The notes under the pieces were generated by a model that saw nothing but the letters and a program-made list of their open reading frames with translations, was not told where the DNA came from and made no database searches. Shown here piece by piece: positions 25,326 through 33,755 of a DNA stretch of 33,755 bases (position 1 is its first letter; every line of letters starts with the position of its first letter). Origin of the DNA: JAFDZV01 sp966128725 (GTDB lineage: Bacteria > Bacteroidota > Ignavibacteria > OLB7); the NCBI GenBank assembly GCA_966128725.1, contig CBHYLN010000049.1, forward strand, positions 1 to 33,755, written 5' to 3'. A program made the translations under genes and the position numbers.

Positions 25326-28300
25326 ATGAAAGGCGACTTCACAAGACAGACATTCAACCCCGAGAAGCATTACAGCGGCGTGCGAATGCAGCAGGGTCGG
25401 GTGCAGCTCGATGCCGACTGGAATGAGCAGGTTGATATCACCGCGCATCGCGATCGCGTTACCACGGGCGATGTTGTTGGTGCCTCGGGCGTTCCGGTGC
25501 TCCCCGACGGAAGCTCCAGCGGATTCAAGATTGTGCTGCCCGGAATCAGTGAGACCACGGAGTCATTCACGATTCGCGAGGGGCATATCTACGTTGACGG
25601 TATTCTCTGCGAGAACGACTCTTCAAGCGGGTACGATTTTTCCAGTCAGCCGCACTACACGCCCCCGGAAGCGCCCGAGGAAGGGCTGAACGTTGTGTAT
25701 CTCGATGTATGGGAACGCACCGTGACGGCCGCCGAGGATGCCAGCATCCGCGAGGTTGCCTTGGGCGGGCCCGACACCGCCGCGCGCACGCAAACCGTGT
25801 GGCAGGTGAAGCTGCTGCCGATTTCGCCCACCAATGCAACCGGGGCGATTTGCTCGACCACGTTCCCGGAATGGGATTCGCTGGTGGCGGCATCCACCGG
25901 CGCGCTGAAGGCGCGTACCGCCACGCTGGCCGAGGGTGAGTCCACCGATCCGTGTATTGTGCCGGCGAGCGCCGGATATCGCGGCCTGGAGAACCAGCTC
26001 TATCGTGTGGAGATCCACTCGGTTATCGAGGCGGTGATCACCTACAAGTGGTCGCGCGACAACGGCACCTTCCTGTATCCGGTGCAGGCCATCCCCGAGG
26101 CCGAAAGCGATACCGCGACCGTGGTGCTGGCCGATCTTGGCAAGGATGAGAACAGTACGCTGAACGTGAACGACTGGGTGGAACTGCAGAGCCGCACTCG
26201 CGAGCTGCATGGATTCCCGGGGTCGCTTGCCAAGGTGACGGCAATCGACACGGTTGACCGCCGCATCACCCTGCAGGCGGCGGCCGGGCAGACATCGCTT
26301 ACCGCGTATGATGTGGATGCCACGGAGTTTGTGTCGGTTCGGCGTTGGGATTTCACCGGCTCCGAACCGCCAACCACGTCCCTGTCGGTAGGCGAGGATC
26401 CCGATTGGATTGCCATCGAGGACGGCGTGGAGGTATTGTTCCAAACCGGACCGGATGGCGCCTATACGTCCGCCACGTATCACACGGGCGACTACTGGAC
26501 CATCCCGGCGCGTATTGCCACACAGGATATCGAGTGGCCCACGATCAGCGGCGCGCCGGTTGCGGTTGCGCCGCACGGCGTGCGGCACCACTACACCCGC
26601 CTGGGGCTGTTGAACCAGACCGAATCCGGCTGGGAGCGTGCTTCCCTGAAGGATTGCCGCCGCACCTTCCTGTCGCTGTCGGATATCCCCACGCTTGGCT
26701 TCCACTTCGTGGCCGGTGATGGGCAGGAGGCCTCGCCGGGCGGCGTGCTTCCGCGACTGTTGCAGGTGTCGGTAACCGATCGTGGACGCAAGGCGATTGG
26801 CGCTCGGGTGCGGTTCAAGGTGCGTATCGGCAACGGGCGGCTGCATCCGATTGTTGACGGTGAGCCCGACGGCGACGGCGATGTGGAGGTGATTGCCGAA
26901 ACCGATGTGAACGGTGTGGCATCGTGCCAGTTCACGCTGGACGAGATCAACTCCAGCCAGCAGGTGGAGGCGGTGTTGCTGGGCGAGCTGGATCTACCGC
27001 TTGCGCTGAACCCGATTCGCTTTAACGCAGGGTTCACATCTAGCGGCGTGATCTTCAGCTATGTGTGCGGCGATGGCCAGGATGGCCTGCCCTCGGAATA
27101 CCTGCCGGTGCCGCTCACCGTTGGCGTAAACGAGTTCGGCACCGTGAGTGCCGGCGCGAAGGTGCAATTCCGGATTACCAAGGGATCCGGCCTTCTCCGC
27201 GGCGAAGTTCGTACCGACGATGTTATCGAGATCGTGACCGGTTCCACGCTGATCATCGAAACCGGCGAAGACGGCATCGCGCGCGTGGAATGGCGGCTTG
27301 ATGCCTCCACGCGCAATCAGCAGGTGGAGGCGCGCCTGCTGGACGACGACGATGCGCCGCGCAGCATCACGCCGATTTGTTTCAACGCGGGGATTGGCTC
27401 GAACCTGGAGTTCAACTACGTGGGCGGCGATGGCCAGGAGGCCTTGCCCGGCGGCGTGGTGCCGATGCCGCTTGAAGTTGGCGTGATGGACGGCGAGGTG
27501 AAGGTACAGGCCGGGCACGTGAAGTTCGTGATCACCGGCGGCGCAGGAACAATCGCGCCGCGCACAACGGGCACGCAGGTTGCGCCCAATGTGGTGATTG
27601 CCGAAACCAACATCGACGGCATTGCCGCGGTGGATTGGACGCTGGATGCCGTCAACCCGGTGCAGCAGGTGTCGGCATATCTGCTCGACGGCGACGATGA
27701 GTTGCTGGAGTTCACGCCCGTTCACTTCAACGCCACAATCAGCAGGGCCGCCGGTGTTGCATATACGCCGCCGTCGGACTGCACGAAGTTCTCCGGAACC
27801 ACCACCGTGCAGGATGCGCTGGACAAGCTGTGCGAGTGCGATTGCGGCTCGAACTGCCCGCCCGTCATTCGCGTAACGGGCGTGTTCCTTGGCACTGCGA
27901 CGTCGGCGCTGGGAGTGCCGGTGAACCCGTACACAAGCCTTACGCTGGATTCCTTGCAGCATGGGCTGCGCATCGTTACCGATACCGAGCTGGACCCCGC
28001 CGCGGCCAAGCCGTGCAGCGTGTTCGGCGACGCCAGCATCCCGTATCCGCTGGATAGCGGCGAGCGCACGTATTGGGGGCTGAGCACGGTCTCGCCAAGC
28101 GAGCCGTTCGAGGACCAGTTCATCGGCACGCGGCCCATCAACATGATGGCCGAGGTGGAGGTTGACCTGGCGAACAAGCATGTGATCCGTTGGAAGCCGA
28201 CCAGCACGATGCTGGACAAGCTTCAGCTTATGCTGGAGACGGTGAACCACGACGACGCCACCGTGCCGGTGAAGCTGGCGGTGAAGGGAAGCTCGATCTG

Positions 28301-30479
28301 GGCCGAGGGGAATACCGGCAAGCTGTTGGCCGGCAATGCCAGCTTCGCGGGGAATTTCCTTACTGTGCCAACCGATCGCGATTGCGACGAGCCGAGCGAT
28401 TTCATCTTCTGCTTCGTGCTTGTGAAGAATCCGGAGGATCCGTGCGTGAAGATTTCGGCGGTGCATTTCGACGGCCCGATCATCGGTGGCTCGAACACCA
28501 CCGGGCATGTGTACTTCGAGCAGCCCGTGCTGCCGGCTTCGGTGCCAACGTTGAAGGTAACCAGCAAGGTGACCAGCGTTGTCGACGATCACACGCTTGT
28601 GCTTACGCCGTATCCGTCGGGCTCGGCGGCCACAAACGAATATCGATTCACGCTCAGCCCAACCGAGGTGGACACCGCTACCACGGTGCAGTTGACCGTT
28701 GAGAACAACTCGGGTTCCGACCCGTGCAAGCGCTCGATTACAACCGTGGTAACGGTGAACCCGAAGCCGTGCGCGGAGATTACGGGCATCAGCTTCCCGA
28801 ACCCGGTGGTGATCGGTCAGGACTTGCAGGGTGTGCTCACGTTTGCCTCGGGCAACCAGGCCGATCGCAGCGTGACGATCACTTCCAGCAATACCACGCT
28901 GATCCCGAACCCGCTGCCGTTCGATATCGAGGTGGACGACCTTACGCATTCGATCAGCATTGCCACAAGCACCAACCCGACAGTGGTGGAGGGCGTTACC
29001 GAGCGTACGCCGGTTACCCTTACGGTGAGCGATCCGTGCAACGGCACGAAGACCGTCACCGTGTACGTGGATCCGGAGCCGTGCGACAAGATCGATCGTA
29101 TCGAATACGTGCCGGTTGTTGGCGGCTCGATGGCCAGCTACACCGTGACGTTCGCGGCGCCGCTCACCAAGACTCGCGTGATCACCTTCACCAGCAGCAA
29201 TACCGATGTGGTGAAGAACAAGACCTACACGTTCGTGCCGAGCGTGGATCAGGTGGAGTACGTTGTGCCGTCGGTGGAAACACTGCCGGTAACCATCGAC
29301 ACCGAGGTCGTGATCTCCACCGATCCGTGCGGCGGCATCGTCACGCGGCGGATCACGGTGCTGAAGCGTCCGTGTATCGAAATCGCGGAGTTCAATCTGC
29401 CAACCGAGATTATCGGTGGTGAATCGATTACCGCAAGCCTGAAGCTGCGCGACAACGTATCGTACGCACAACATGTGCAGATCGTTGTGGACAGCGCCAA
29501 CACCAGCATTGTGGAGCCAGGCGCCGGTGTGGACTTCTCGGTGGGCCAGGGCCTGACAGCCAAGAACTTCACGCTTGTTACGCATACGTTGAGCGAGGCG
29601 CGCGACATCGCGGTTCGTGCAATCCTGTGCGGCGAGGAAATCGTGCGCTGGATCAAGGTGCTGCCAATCCCATGCGAGTACCCGGTGGATTACGTATCGC
29701 TGCCGGAACCGCTGCATAGCGGCGTCAGCTATACGCCGGGCATCTACCTGAATGCGCCGTCGTATTCGGATACGCCGATCAACATCACGTTCAACCCAAG
29801 CATTCATGCGCCGATCGTGGTGTCGGTTGATCCGGATCAGCAACTGGTGAGCTTCCCGCTGACGTTCGCCGAGGTTGCCGAGGATACCGACGTGGAGATC
29901 GTCGCCGATCGCTGCGGACGCATCCTTCGCATCCGCCGCCGTGTGCTGCGGCCGGTGACCGGGGTGCCGCGTATCACCAAGGTGACCATGGTGAATCCGG
30001 ATAACCCGAGCTACAGCGTGGACTTCGTGCAACCGAACGAACCCGCGCAGGTGGACGTGCCACAGCTTGAGCTGTCCGGATCGGGCGCGCGACTCCAGAT
30101 CCGTGTGGAGTTCGACGACACCGTGCCAACCGAGGCCTCGGTGAACAACAACACCTTCATGGTTGTGTACCACGACGAAAACCCCGGAACCCCGGGCCGT
30201 GTGCTCACCGGTGTTGACGTGCTCATGGAGGGCGACGTTGCGATCTGCGAGATCCCGGCGGGTGCGCTGAACGGCGGCTACTATCGCGTGGTGCTCAAGG
30301 GCACAGGTAGCGGCGAGGTGATCAAGTCCGCGGCGAACAAGCCGTTGGATGGCGTCTTCCGCCAGCCGTTGGACGGAGCCAACACGACCGGATCGTCTGC
30401 CGACACCACAGGCAGCAACTTCGTGGGCGTGGCGAAGCTGGCCTTCAACCCAGGAACGCCGGGCGCTCCCGGACTGTAA
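25326..30479 (+). CDS. Giant DUF6519-type tail protein with two families of Ig-like repeats
   Basis: This 1717-residue protein begins MKGDFTRQTFNPEKHYSGVR, then QQGRVQLDADWNEQVDI, the signature of DUF6519 proteins found at eCIS baseplates. Residues about 457-808 hold three Ig/bacterial-Ig-like repeats of about 119 residues, each opening with a GDGQ motif. A linker with CECDCGSNCP follows. Residues about 1038-1545 hold five repeats of about 100 residues, each opening with a PC motif and closing with a DPC or RCG motif. The C-terminal domain has ANKPLDGVFRQPLDGANTTG and ends NPGTPGAPGL. The protein probably projects from the baseplate as a long fibre-like or receptor-contacting arm. It is the last gene before the hairpin at 30498. 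Confidence 0.85.
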   Translation: MKGDFTRQTFNPEKHYSGVRMQQGRVQLDADWNEQVDITAHRDRVTTGDVVGASGVPVLPDGSSSGFKIVLPGISETTESFTIREGHIYVDGILCENDSSSGYDFSSQPHYTPPEAPEEGLNVVYLDVWERTVTAAEDASIREVALGGPDTAARTQTVWQVKLLPISPTNATGAICSTTFPEWDSLVAASTGALKARTATLAEGESTDPCIVPASAGYRGLENQLYRVEIHSVIEAVITYKWSRDNGTFLYPVQAIPEAESDTATVVLADLGKDENSTLNVNDWVELQSRTRELHGFPGSLAKVTAIDTVDRRITLQAAAGQTSLTAYDVDATEFVSVRRWDFTGSEPPTTSLSVGEDPDWIAIEDGVEVLFQTGPDGAYTSATYHTGDYWTIPARIATQDIEWPTISGAPVAVAPHGVRHHYTRLGLLNQTESGWERASLKDCRRTFLSLSDIPTLGFHFVAGDGQEASPGGVLPRLLQVSVTDRGRKAIGARVRFKVRIGNGRLHPIVDGEPDGDGDVEVIAETDVNGVASCQFTLDEINSSQQVEAVLLGELDLPLALNPIRFNAGFTSSGVIFSYVCGDGQDGLPSEYLPVPLTVGVNEFGTVSAGAKVQFRITKGSGLLRGEVRTDDVIEIVTGSTLIIETGEDGIARVEWRLDASTRNQQVEARLLDDDDAPRSITPICFNAGIGSNLEFNYVGGDGQEALPGGVVPMPLEVGVMDGEVKVQAGHVKFVITGGAGTIAPRTTGTQVAPNVVIAETNIDGIAAVDWTLDAVNPVQQVSAYLLDGDDELLEFTPVHFNATISRAAGVAYTPPSDCTKFSGTTTVQDALDKLCECDCGSNCPPVIRVTGVFLGTATSALGVPVNPYTSLTLDSLQHGLRIVTDTELDPAAAKPCSVFGDASIPYPLDSGERTYWGLSTVSPSEPFEDQFIGTRPINMMAEVEVDLANKHVIRWKPTSTMLDKLQLMLETVNHDDATVPVKLAVKGSSIWAEGNTGKLLAGNASFAGNFLTVPTDRDCDEPSDFIFCFVLVKNPEDPCVKISAVHFDGPIIGGSNTTGHVYFEQPVLPASVPTLKVTSKVTSVVDDHTLVLTPYPSGSAATNEYRFTLSPTEVDTATTVQLTVENNSGSDPCKRSITTVVTVNPKPCAEITGISFPNPVVIGQDLQGVLTFASGNQADRSVTITSSNTTLIPNPLPFDIEVDDLTHSISIATSTNPTVVEGVTERTPVTLTVSDPCNGTKTVTVYVDPEPCDKIDRIEYVPVVGGSMASYTVTFAAPLTKTRVITFTSSNTDVVKNKTYTFVPSVDQVEYVVPSVETLPVTIDTEVVISTDPCGGIVTRRITVLKRPCIEIAEFNLPTEIIGGESITASLKLRDNVSYAQHVQIVVDSANTSIVEPGAGVDFSVGQGLTAKNFTLVTHTLSEARDIAVRAILCGEEIVRWIKVLPIPCEYPVDYVSLPEPLHSGVSYTPGIYLNAPSYSDTPINITFNPSIHAPIVVSVDPDQQLVSFPLTFAEVAEDTDVEIVADRCGRILRIRRRVLRPVTGVPRITKVTMVNPDNPSYSVDFVQPNEPAQVDVPQLELSGSGARLQIRVEFDDTVPTEASVNNNTFMVVYHDENPGTPGRVLTGVDVLMEGDVAICEIPAGALNGGYYRVVLKGTGSGEVIKSAANKPLDGVFRQPLDGANTTGSSADTTGSNFVGVAKLAFNPGTPGAPGL
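26694..27750 (+). repeat. Three Ig-like domain repeats (GDGQ type) within the DUF6519-type gene
   Basis: Units start near 26694, 27052 and 27409, spaced about 357 bp (119 residues). Each begins with a VxGDGQxxLP motif and ends near an (R/H)FNA motif (PIRFNA, PICFNA, PVHFNA). The middle contains a conserved QQVEA or QQVSA strand. Confidence 0.8.
28437..29960 (+). repeat. Five cysteine-bracketed Ig-like repeats within the DUF6519-type gene
   Basis: Repeat starts lie near 28437, 28763, 29076, 29368 and 29666 (about 97-109 residues each): PCVKI, PCAEI, PCDKI, PCIEI and PCEYP. Each repeat ends with a second Cys (DPCKR, DPCNG, DPCGG, LCGEE, RCGRI), giving one Cys pair per domain that could form a disulfide outside the cell. 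Confidence 0.78.
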
Positions 30480-30497
30480 TCGAAATCACCATCACGG

Positions 30498-30532
30498 CCG
30501 CGCCGATCGCCGCAAGGCGGTCGGCGCGGTTT
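30498..30532 (+). terminator. Hairpin terminator between the baseplate operon and the fibre gene
   Basis: A 14-bp stem (30498-30511 with 30516-30529, one T-G wobble) is closed by a GCAA tetraloop and followed by TTTGT. The stem is very G+C-rich and the T-run is short, so termination may be partial. Confidence 0.7.
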
Positions 30533-30560
30533 GTCAGCAACATTCTTACGCAGGGTTTCT

Positions 30561-33500
30561 ATGGCAGAGAAGACAGTGATCGTCGGCCCTTCCGGTTCGT
30601 CGCAGACCGAGGTGGACGAGGTCAACCTATATCTGAGTCAGGGATGGCAGATTCGCACGGCCTACCCTGTGGGGCGGAATAGTAATGCGTTGCTGGTGGT
30701 GATGGAGGACACCGTTGGACCACAGGTACGGGTGTTCCTTCTGGCCGATGCGGCCGGCGATGCGGCGTCGGGCGGTGATGCCGTCAACGACTTCCTGATG
30801 TCGCCCGAAGGCGAAGGGTGCGTGCTTATCGACCGCTACGACGTTGGCGAACGCGCCATGCTGGTTGTTGTTGGCATGCCGCCCGTGCTTGATCCGTTCG
30901 ACCCATTGATCCGAGTCCCGGTGGCGCCGCAGCGCGTGGTGCTGGTGGGGCCGAACGACGACATCGCCCCATCGCTGGTGGCGATCAACATGTACCTGGG
31001 CACCGGTTGGCAGGTTGTGGTGGCGTACGGGGTGGGCCGTGAAGGCAATGGCCTGCTAGTCGTGTTCGAGCAGCGCATCGGCAATCAGGCCCATGCCCTG
31101 CTCCTGCACGATGTTGCCGGTCGTGCTGCTTCTGGGCAGAACCTGCTGAACGCATACTTCGCCTCGGTGGATGGGCGTGGGCACATTGTGCTGCGCCGCT
31201 ATGCCGTTGGCGAACGTGCCATCCTTGTGATTCTTGGGAACCCACCGCTGGAGATGGAGCCCGACCCATGCGACTGCCCGGCCGGACCAACCGGACCGCA
31301 GGGACCAACCGGGCCGTGGGGACCGACCGGACCGGAAGGGCCGGCGGGCGGTGACCCGAATGTCTGGTTGGTGGGAATGGGCGTGCCCTTCGACGAGCTG
31401 GGCAACGATGATGATTTTTACTACGATGTCGAGACCGATAAGATTTACCATAAGGTCGATGGCACGTGGGAGTTTGTTTCGGATATCACCGGTGCAACAG
31501 GCCCGCAGGGGCCAACCGGACCTCAGGGGCCTGTGGGCGAGATTGGGGCCACCGGTCCGATAGGGCCAACAGGACCTCATGGCCCAACCGGACCGACTGG
31601 TTCTCCTGGCCCGCATGGCCCAACGGGGCCAACCGGTACGGCCGGTTCGAAGTGGTATGTCGGAAGCGGCACACCGCCGAGCATTACCGGTGTTGACAGC
31701 GATTTCTATCTGCAGAACGTTACCGGCGGCGTGTGGACCAAGGTCGCCGGGGAATGGGGCGAGAGCGCGAACATCCTGGGCCCAACCGGCGTGCAGGGTG
31801 TTACTGGAGCCATTGGAGCCACTGGCGCTACCGGCGCTACTGGCGCGAAAGGCGCAACGGGTGCTATCGGCGCTACCGGAACGCAGTGGTACGTCGCTGG
31901 CGGCAATCCCGGGCCAGGGCTGGGCTCCGACGGAGACAACGCGCTCAATGTGACCACTGGAGATGTATTCCTCAGGGACGAGGGAGCGTGGAATGGTATC
32001 GGCAACCTTATGGGACCAACAGGTCCGGATGGCATTCAAGGAGCCACGGGCGCAACCGGAGCTACAGGCGCAACCGGAGCTACAGGCGCGACGGGAGCGA
32101 AAGGCGCTACGGGTGCAACGGGCGCTACGGGTGCGACGGGAGCGAAGGGCGCTACGGGTGCGATCGGCTCAACAGGCACGCTGTGGTACACGGGGACGAC
32201 GGCGCCGGACGATGCTGATGGCCTGGAGGGTGACAACTATTTGCAGACGACGACGGGCGATCTGTATCTGAAGGGGGGCATTGGCGTCTGGATCGCGAAC
32301 GGCAACATCATGGGTGCTACAGGCGCCACTGGTGCTGTTGGCGCCACCGGCGCTACGGGTTCGACGGGAGCGAAGGGCGCTACGGGTTCAACGGGCGCAG
32401 TCGGCTCGACGGGCACGTTGTGGTATACGGGGACCGCGGTGCCGAACGATGCGAACGGTACGAACGGCGACAACTACCTGCGGACGACGACGGGCGACCT
32501 GTACCTGAAGGGCGGCGGTGTATGGGGAGCAAACGGGAACATCAAGGGAGCGACCGGTGCCACTGGAGCCACTGGCGCAGCCGGTGCGACGGGTGCTACG
32601 GGCGCAACCGGAGCTACCGGCGCAAAAGGCGCGACGGGTTCAACCGGCGCGATCGGCTCGACAGGCACGTTGTGGTACACGGGGACCACAGTACCGAACG
32701 ATGCTGATGGCCTGGAGGGTGACAACTATTTGCAGACGACGACGGGCGATCTGTATCTGAAGGGGGGCATCGGCGTCTGGATCGCGAACGGGAACATCAA
32801 GGGCGCGACCGGCGCCACTGGAGCCACAGGGGCTGTTGGAGCAACGGGCGCTACGGGATCCACGGGCGCAACCGGAGCTACAGGTTCGACGGGCGCAAAA
32901 GGCGCGACGGGTTCGACGGGCGCAGTTGGCTCGACGGGCACGCTGTGGTACACGGGGACTGTAGTACCGAACGATGCGAACGGAACGGATGGCGACAATT
33001 ATCTGCGGACCACAACGGGCGACCTGTACCTGAAGGGGAGCGGCGTGTGGGGGGCGAACGGGAACATCAAGGGCGCGACCGGTGCCACTGGTGCCACGGG
33101 CGCAACCGGAGCAACGGGCGCCACGGGCGCGACTGGCGCAAAGGGTGCGACGGGATCCACGGGAGCAATCGGCTCGACGGGTACGCTGTGGTTCACAGGG
33201 ACCACAGTACCAAACGATGCGAACGGTTCGGACGGCGACAATTACCTGCGGACGAGCACGGGCGACCTGTACCTGAAGGGGAGCGGCGTGTGGGGGGCGA
33301 ACGGGAACATCAAGGGCGCAACCGGTGCCACTGGAGCCACGGGCGCAACCGGTTCGACGGGCGCAAAAGGCGCGACGGGTTCGACCGGCGCAGTTGGCTC
33401 GACGGGCACGTTGTGGTTCACAGGGACCGTGGTACCGAACGATGCGAACGGCTCGGACGGCGACAACTACCTGCGGACGACAACGGGCGACCTGTATCTG

Positions 33501-33755
33501 AAGGGGAGCGGCGTATGGGGGGCGAACGGGAACATCAAGGGTGCGACCGGCGCCACTGGAGCCACGGGCGCAGCCGGCGCCACTGGAGCCACGGGCGCGA
33601 CCGGCGCCACAGGCGCGACGGGTTCGACGGGCGCAATCGGCTCGACGGGCACGCTGTGGTTCACAGGGACCACAGTACCGAACGATCTCAACGGCGCCGA
33701 CGGTGACAATTACCTGCGGACGAGCACGGGTGACCTGTACCTGAAGGGGAGCGGC
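30561..33755 (+). CDS. Collagen-like tail fibre protein, 5' part (open at window edge)
   Basis: The frame from the ATG at 30561 stays open for 1065 codons to the end of the window. The N-terminus has two homologous domains of about 110 residues (30570-30905 and 30936-31250) sharing VGP, YLxxGWQ, AYxVGRxxNxLLVV and YxVGERAxLV. After a CDC motif come GPTGPQGPTGPWGPTGPEG triplets, and then collagen G-x-y stretches (mostly GAT, GST, GAK) alternate with a 40-50-residue module containing W(Y/F)xG, GDNYL and TGDLYLK. Collagen-like triplets form trimeric fibres. Its place after the baseplate operon makes it the likely receptor-binding tail fibre. A weak CAGGGT lies before the ATG. The C-terminal tip, where binding specificity would sit, is beyond the window. 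Confidence 0.88.
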   Translation, partial: MAEKTVIVGPSGSSQTEVDEVNLYLSQGWQIRTAYPVGRNSNALLVVMEDTVGPQVRVFLLADAAGDAASGGDAVNDFLMSPEGEGCVLIDRYDVGERAMLVVVGMPPVLDPFDPLIRVPVAPQRVVLVGPNDDIAPSLVAINMYLGTGWQVVVAYGVGREGNGLLVVFEQRIGNQAHALLLHDVAGRAASGQNLLNAYFASVDGRGHIVLRRYAVGERAILVILGNPPLEMEPDPCDCPAGPTGPQGPTGPWGPTGPEGPAGGDPNVWLVGMGVPFDELGNDDDFYYDVETDKIYHKVDGTWEFVSDITGATGPQGPTGPQGPVGEIGATGPIGPTGPHGPTGPTGSPGPHGPTGPTGTAGSKWYVGSGTPPSITGVDSDFYLQNVTGGVWTKVAGEWGESANILGPTGVQGVTGAIGATGATGATGAKGATGAIGATGTQWYVAGGNPGPGLGSDGDNALNVTTGDVFLRDEGAWNGIGNLMGPTGPDGIQGATGATGATGATGATGATGAKGATGATGATGATGAKGATGAIGSTGTLWYTGTTAPDDADGLEGDNYLQTTTGDLYLKGGIGVWIANGNIMGATGATGAVGATGATGSTGAKGATGSTGAVGSTGTLWYTGTAVPNDANGTNGDNYLRTTTGDLYLKGGGVWGANGNIKGATGATGATGAAGATGATGATGATGAKGATGSTGAIGSTGTLWYTGTTVPNDADGLEGDNYLQTTTGDLYLKGGIGVWIANGNIKGATGATGATGAVGATGATGSTGATGATGSTGAKGATGSTGAVGSTGTLWYTGTVVPNDANGTDGDNYLRTTTGDLYLKGSGVWGANGNIKGATGATGATGATGATGATGATGAKGATGSTGAIGSTGTLWFTGTTVPNDANGSDGDNYLRTSTGDLYLKGSGVWGANGNIKGATGATGATGATGSTGAKGATGSTGAVGSTGTLWFTGTVVPNDANGSDGDNYLRTTTGDLYLKGSGVWGANGNIKGATGATGATGAAGATGATGATGATGATGSTGAIGSTGTLWFTGTTVPNDLNGADGDNYLRTSTGDLYLKGSG
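32181..33755 (+). repeat. Tandem array of about 240-bp collagen/W-module units in the fibre gene
   Basis: Units begin at the Leu codon before the W(Y/F)xG motif, at 32181, 32418, 32670, 32943, 33186, 33411 and 33654. Spacings are 237, 252, 273, 243, 225 and 243 bp, always a multiple of three. Copies are nearly identical and differ mainly in the number of collagen triplets and in a VWIANGN versus VWGANGN variant. The array continues past the window. More diverged units lie upstream near 31350, 31650 and 31885. Confidence 0.9.

Noticed and set aside
26994..30173. Open frame of 1059 codons on the minus strand
   Set aside because: It lies antisense to the DUF6519-type gene, whose frame shows recognisable domains and regular repeats. 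The antisense peptide is His/Arg/Val-rich without a family pattern, a usual shadow in G+C-rich DNA.
32036..33709. Minus-strand frames rich in PVAPVAP repeats
   Set aside because: They are the reverse reading of collagen triplet codons and end at every module boundary. The plus-strand fibre frame runs uninterrupted through the region.
32181..33755. CRISPR-like appearance of regularly spaced repeats
   Set aside because: Repeat units are about 240 bp, always multiples of three, and encode one continuous collagen-like protein. There are no short palindromic repeats with unique spacers and no cas genes.
1..33755. Prophage or integrative element boundaries (integrase, tRNA, attachment sites)
   Set aside because: No integrase, transposase, tRNA gene or terminal repeat was seen. 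Baseplate genes without capsid, terminase or portal genes fit an injection system and not a phage.

Overview
The window is an accessory locus for a contractile injection system, most like an extracellular contractile injection system (eCIS; Afp/PVC/AlgoCIS relatives). All convincing genes are on the + strand. The DNA is G+C-rich. The host looks like a Gram-negative bacterium: there are Sec-type signal peptides, an Lgt-like membrane protein, and effectors whose predicted chemistry suits the periplasm. DUF4157 proteins with a Cys/acidic motif, DUF6519-type tail proteins and collagen-like fibres are common in the Bacteroidota/Chlorobiota (FCB) region of the tree. That placement is an inference and I cannot name the organism.

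Positions 1-8657 are an effector/accessory region. It opens with the 3' end of an eCIS-type AAA+ ATPase. Two tandem modules follow. Each pairs a DUF4157 protein (488-2377; 4292-5986) with a Sec-exported ankyrin-repeat protein (2437-4161; 6036-7859). The DUF4157 proteins are essentially identical over their first 220 or so residues, including the DNA upstream of the start codon, and then switch abruptly to strongly diverged C-terminal domains. Both C-terminal domains keep the same residue constellation (HxxE, DPNRxFP, a later His, a final Glu), which matches clan MC/M14-type zinc carboxypeptidases. I read the modules as cargo effectors with exported ankyrin proteins as candidate immunity partners. 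A small exported protein (8175-8657) follows.

Positions 8733-13555 encode an Lgt-like membrane protein with an extra C-terminal domain, an unrecognised 313-residue protein, a full-length AAA+ ATPase with a degenerate first AAA module, and a small protein overlapping its 3' end. A gene-poor gap of about 460 bp (13556-14016) with a candidate promoter precedes the structural operon.

Positions 14017-30479 form a tightly packed baseplate operon. In order it encodes a CIS tube/adaptor protein (Afp7-like), a separate LysM protein, a gp27/GpD-like hub, a gp5-like OB-fold spike, a PAAR-like tip, a gp25-like wedge protein, two baseplate-J-like proteins, a tail-protein-I-like protein with a beta-helix-like region, and a 1717-residue DUF6519-type protein with two families of Ig-like repeats. 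Four gene junctions are 4-bp ATGA overlaps. A 14-bp GNRA-capped hairpin (30498-30529) separates this operon from the last gene.

Positions 30561-33755 are the first 1065 codons of a collagen-like tail fibre gene that is still open at the window edge. It has a duplicated N-terminal domain and a recent tandem array of collagen triplets alternating with a small W/GDNYL/TGDLYLK module. No sheath, inner-tube, cap or terminator-ruler gene is present, so the rest of the particle must be encoded outside the window.
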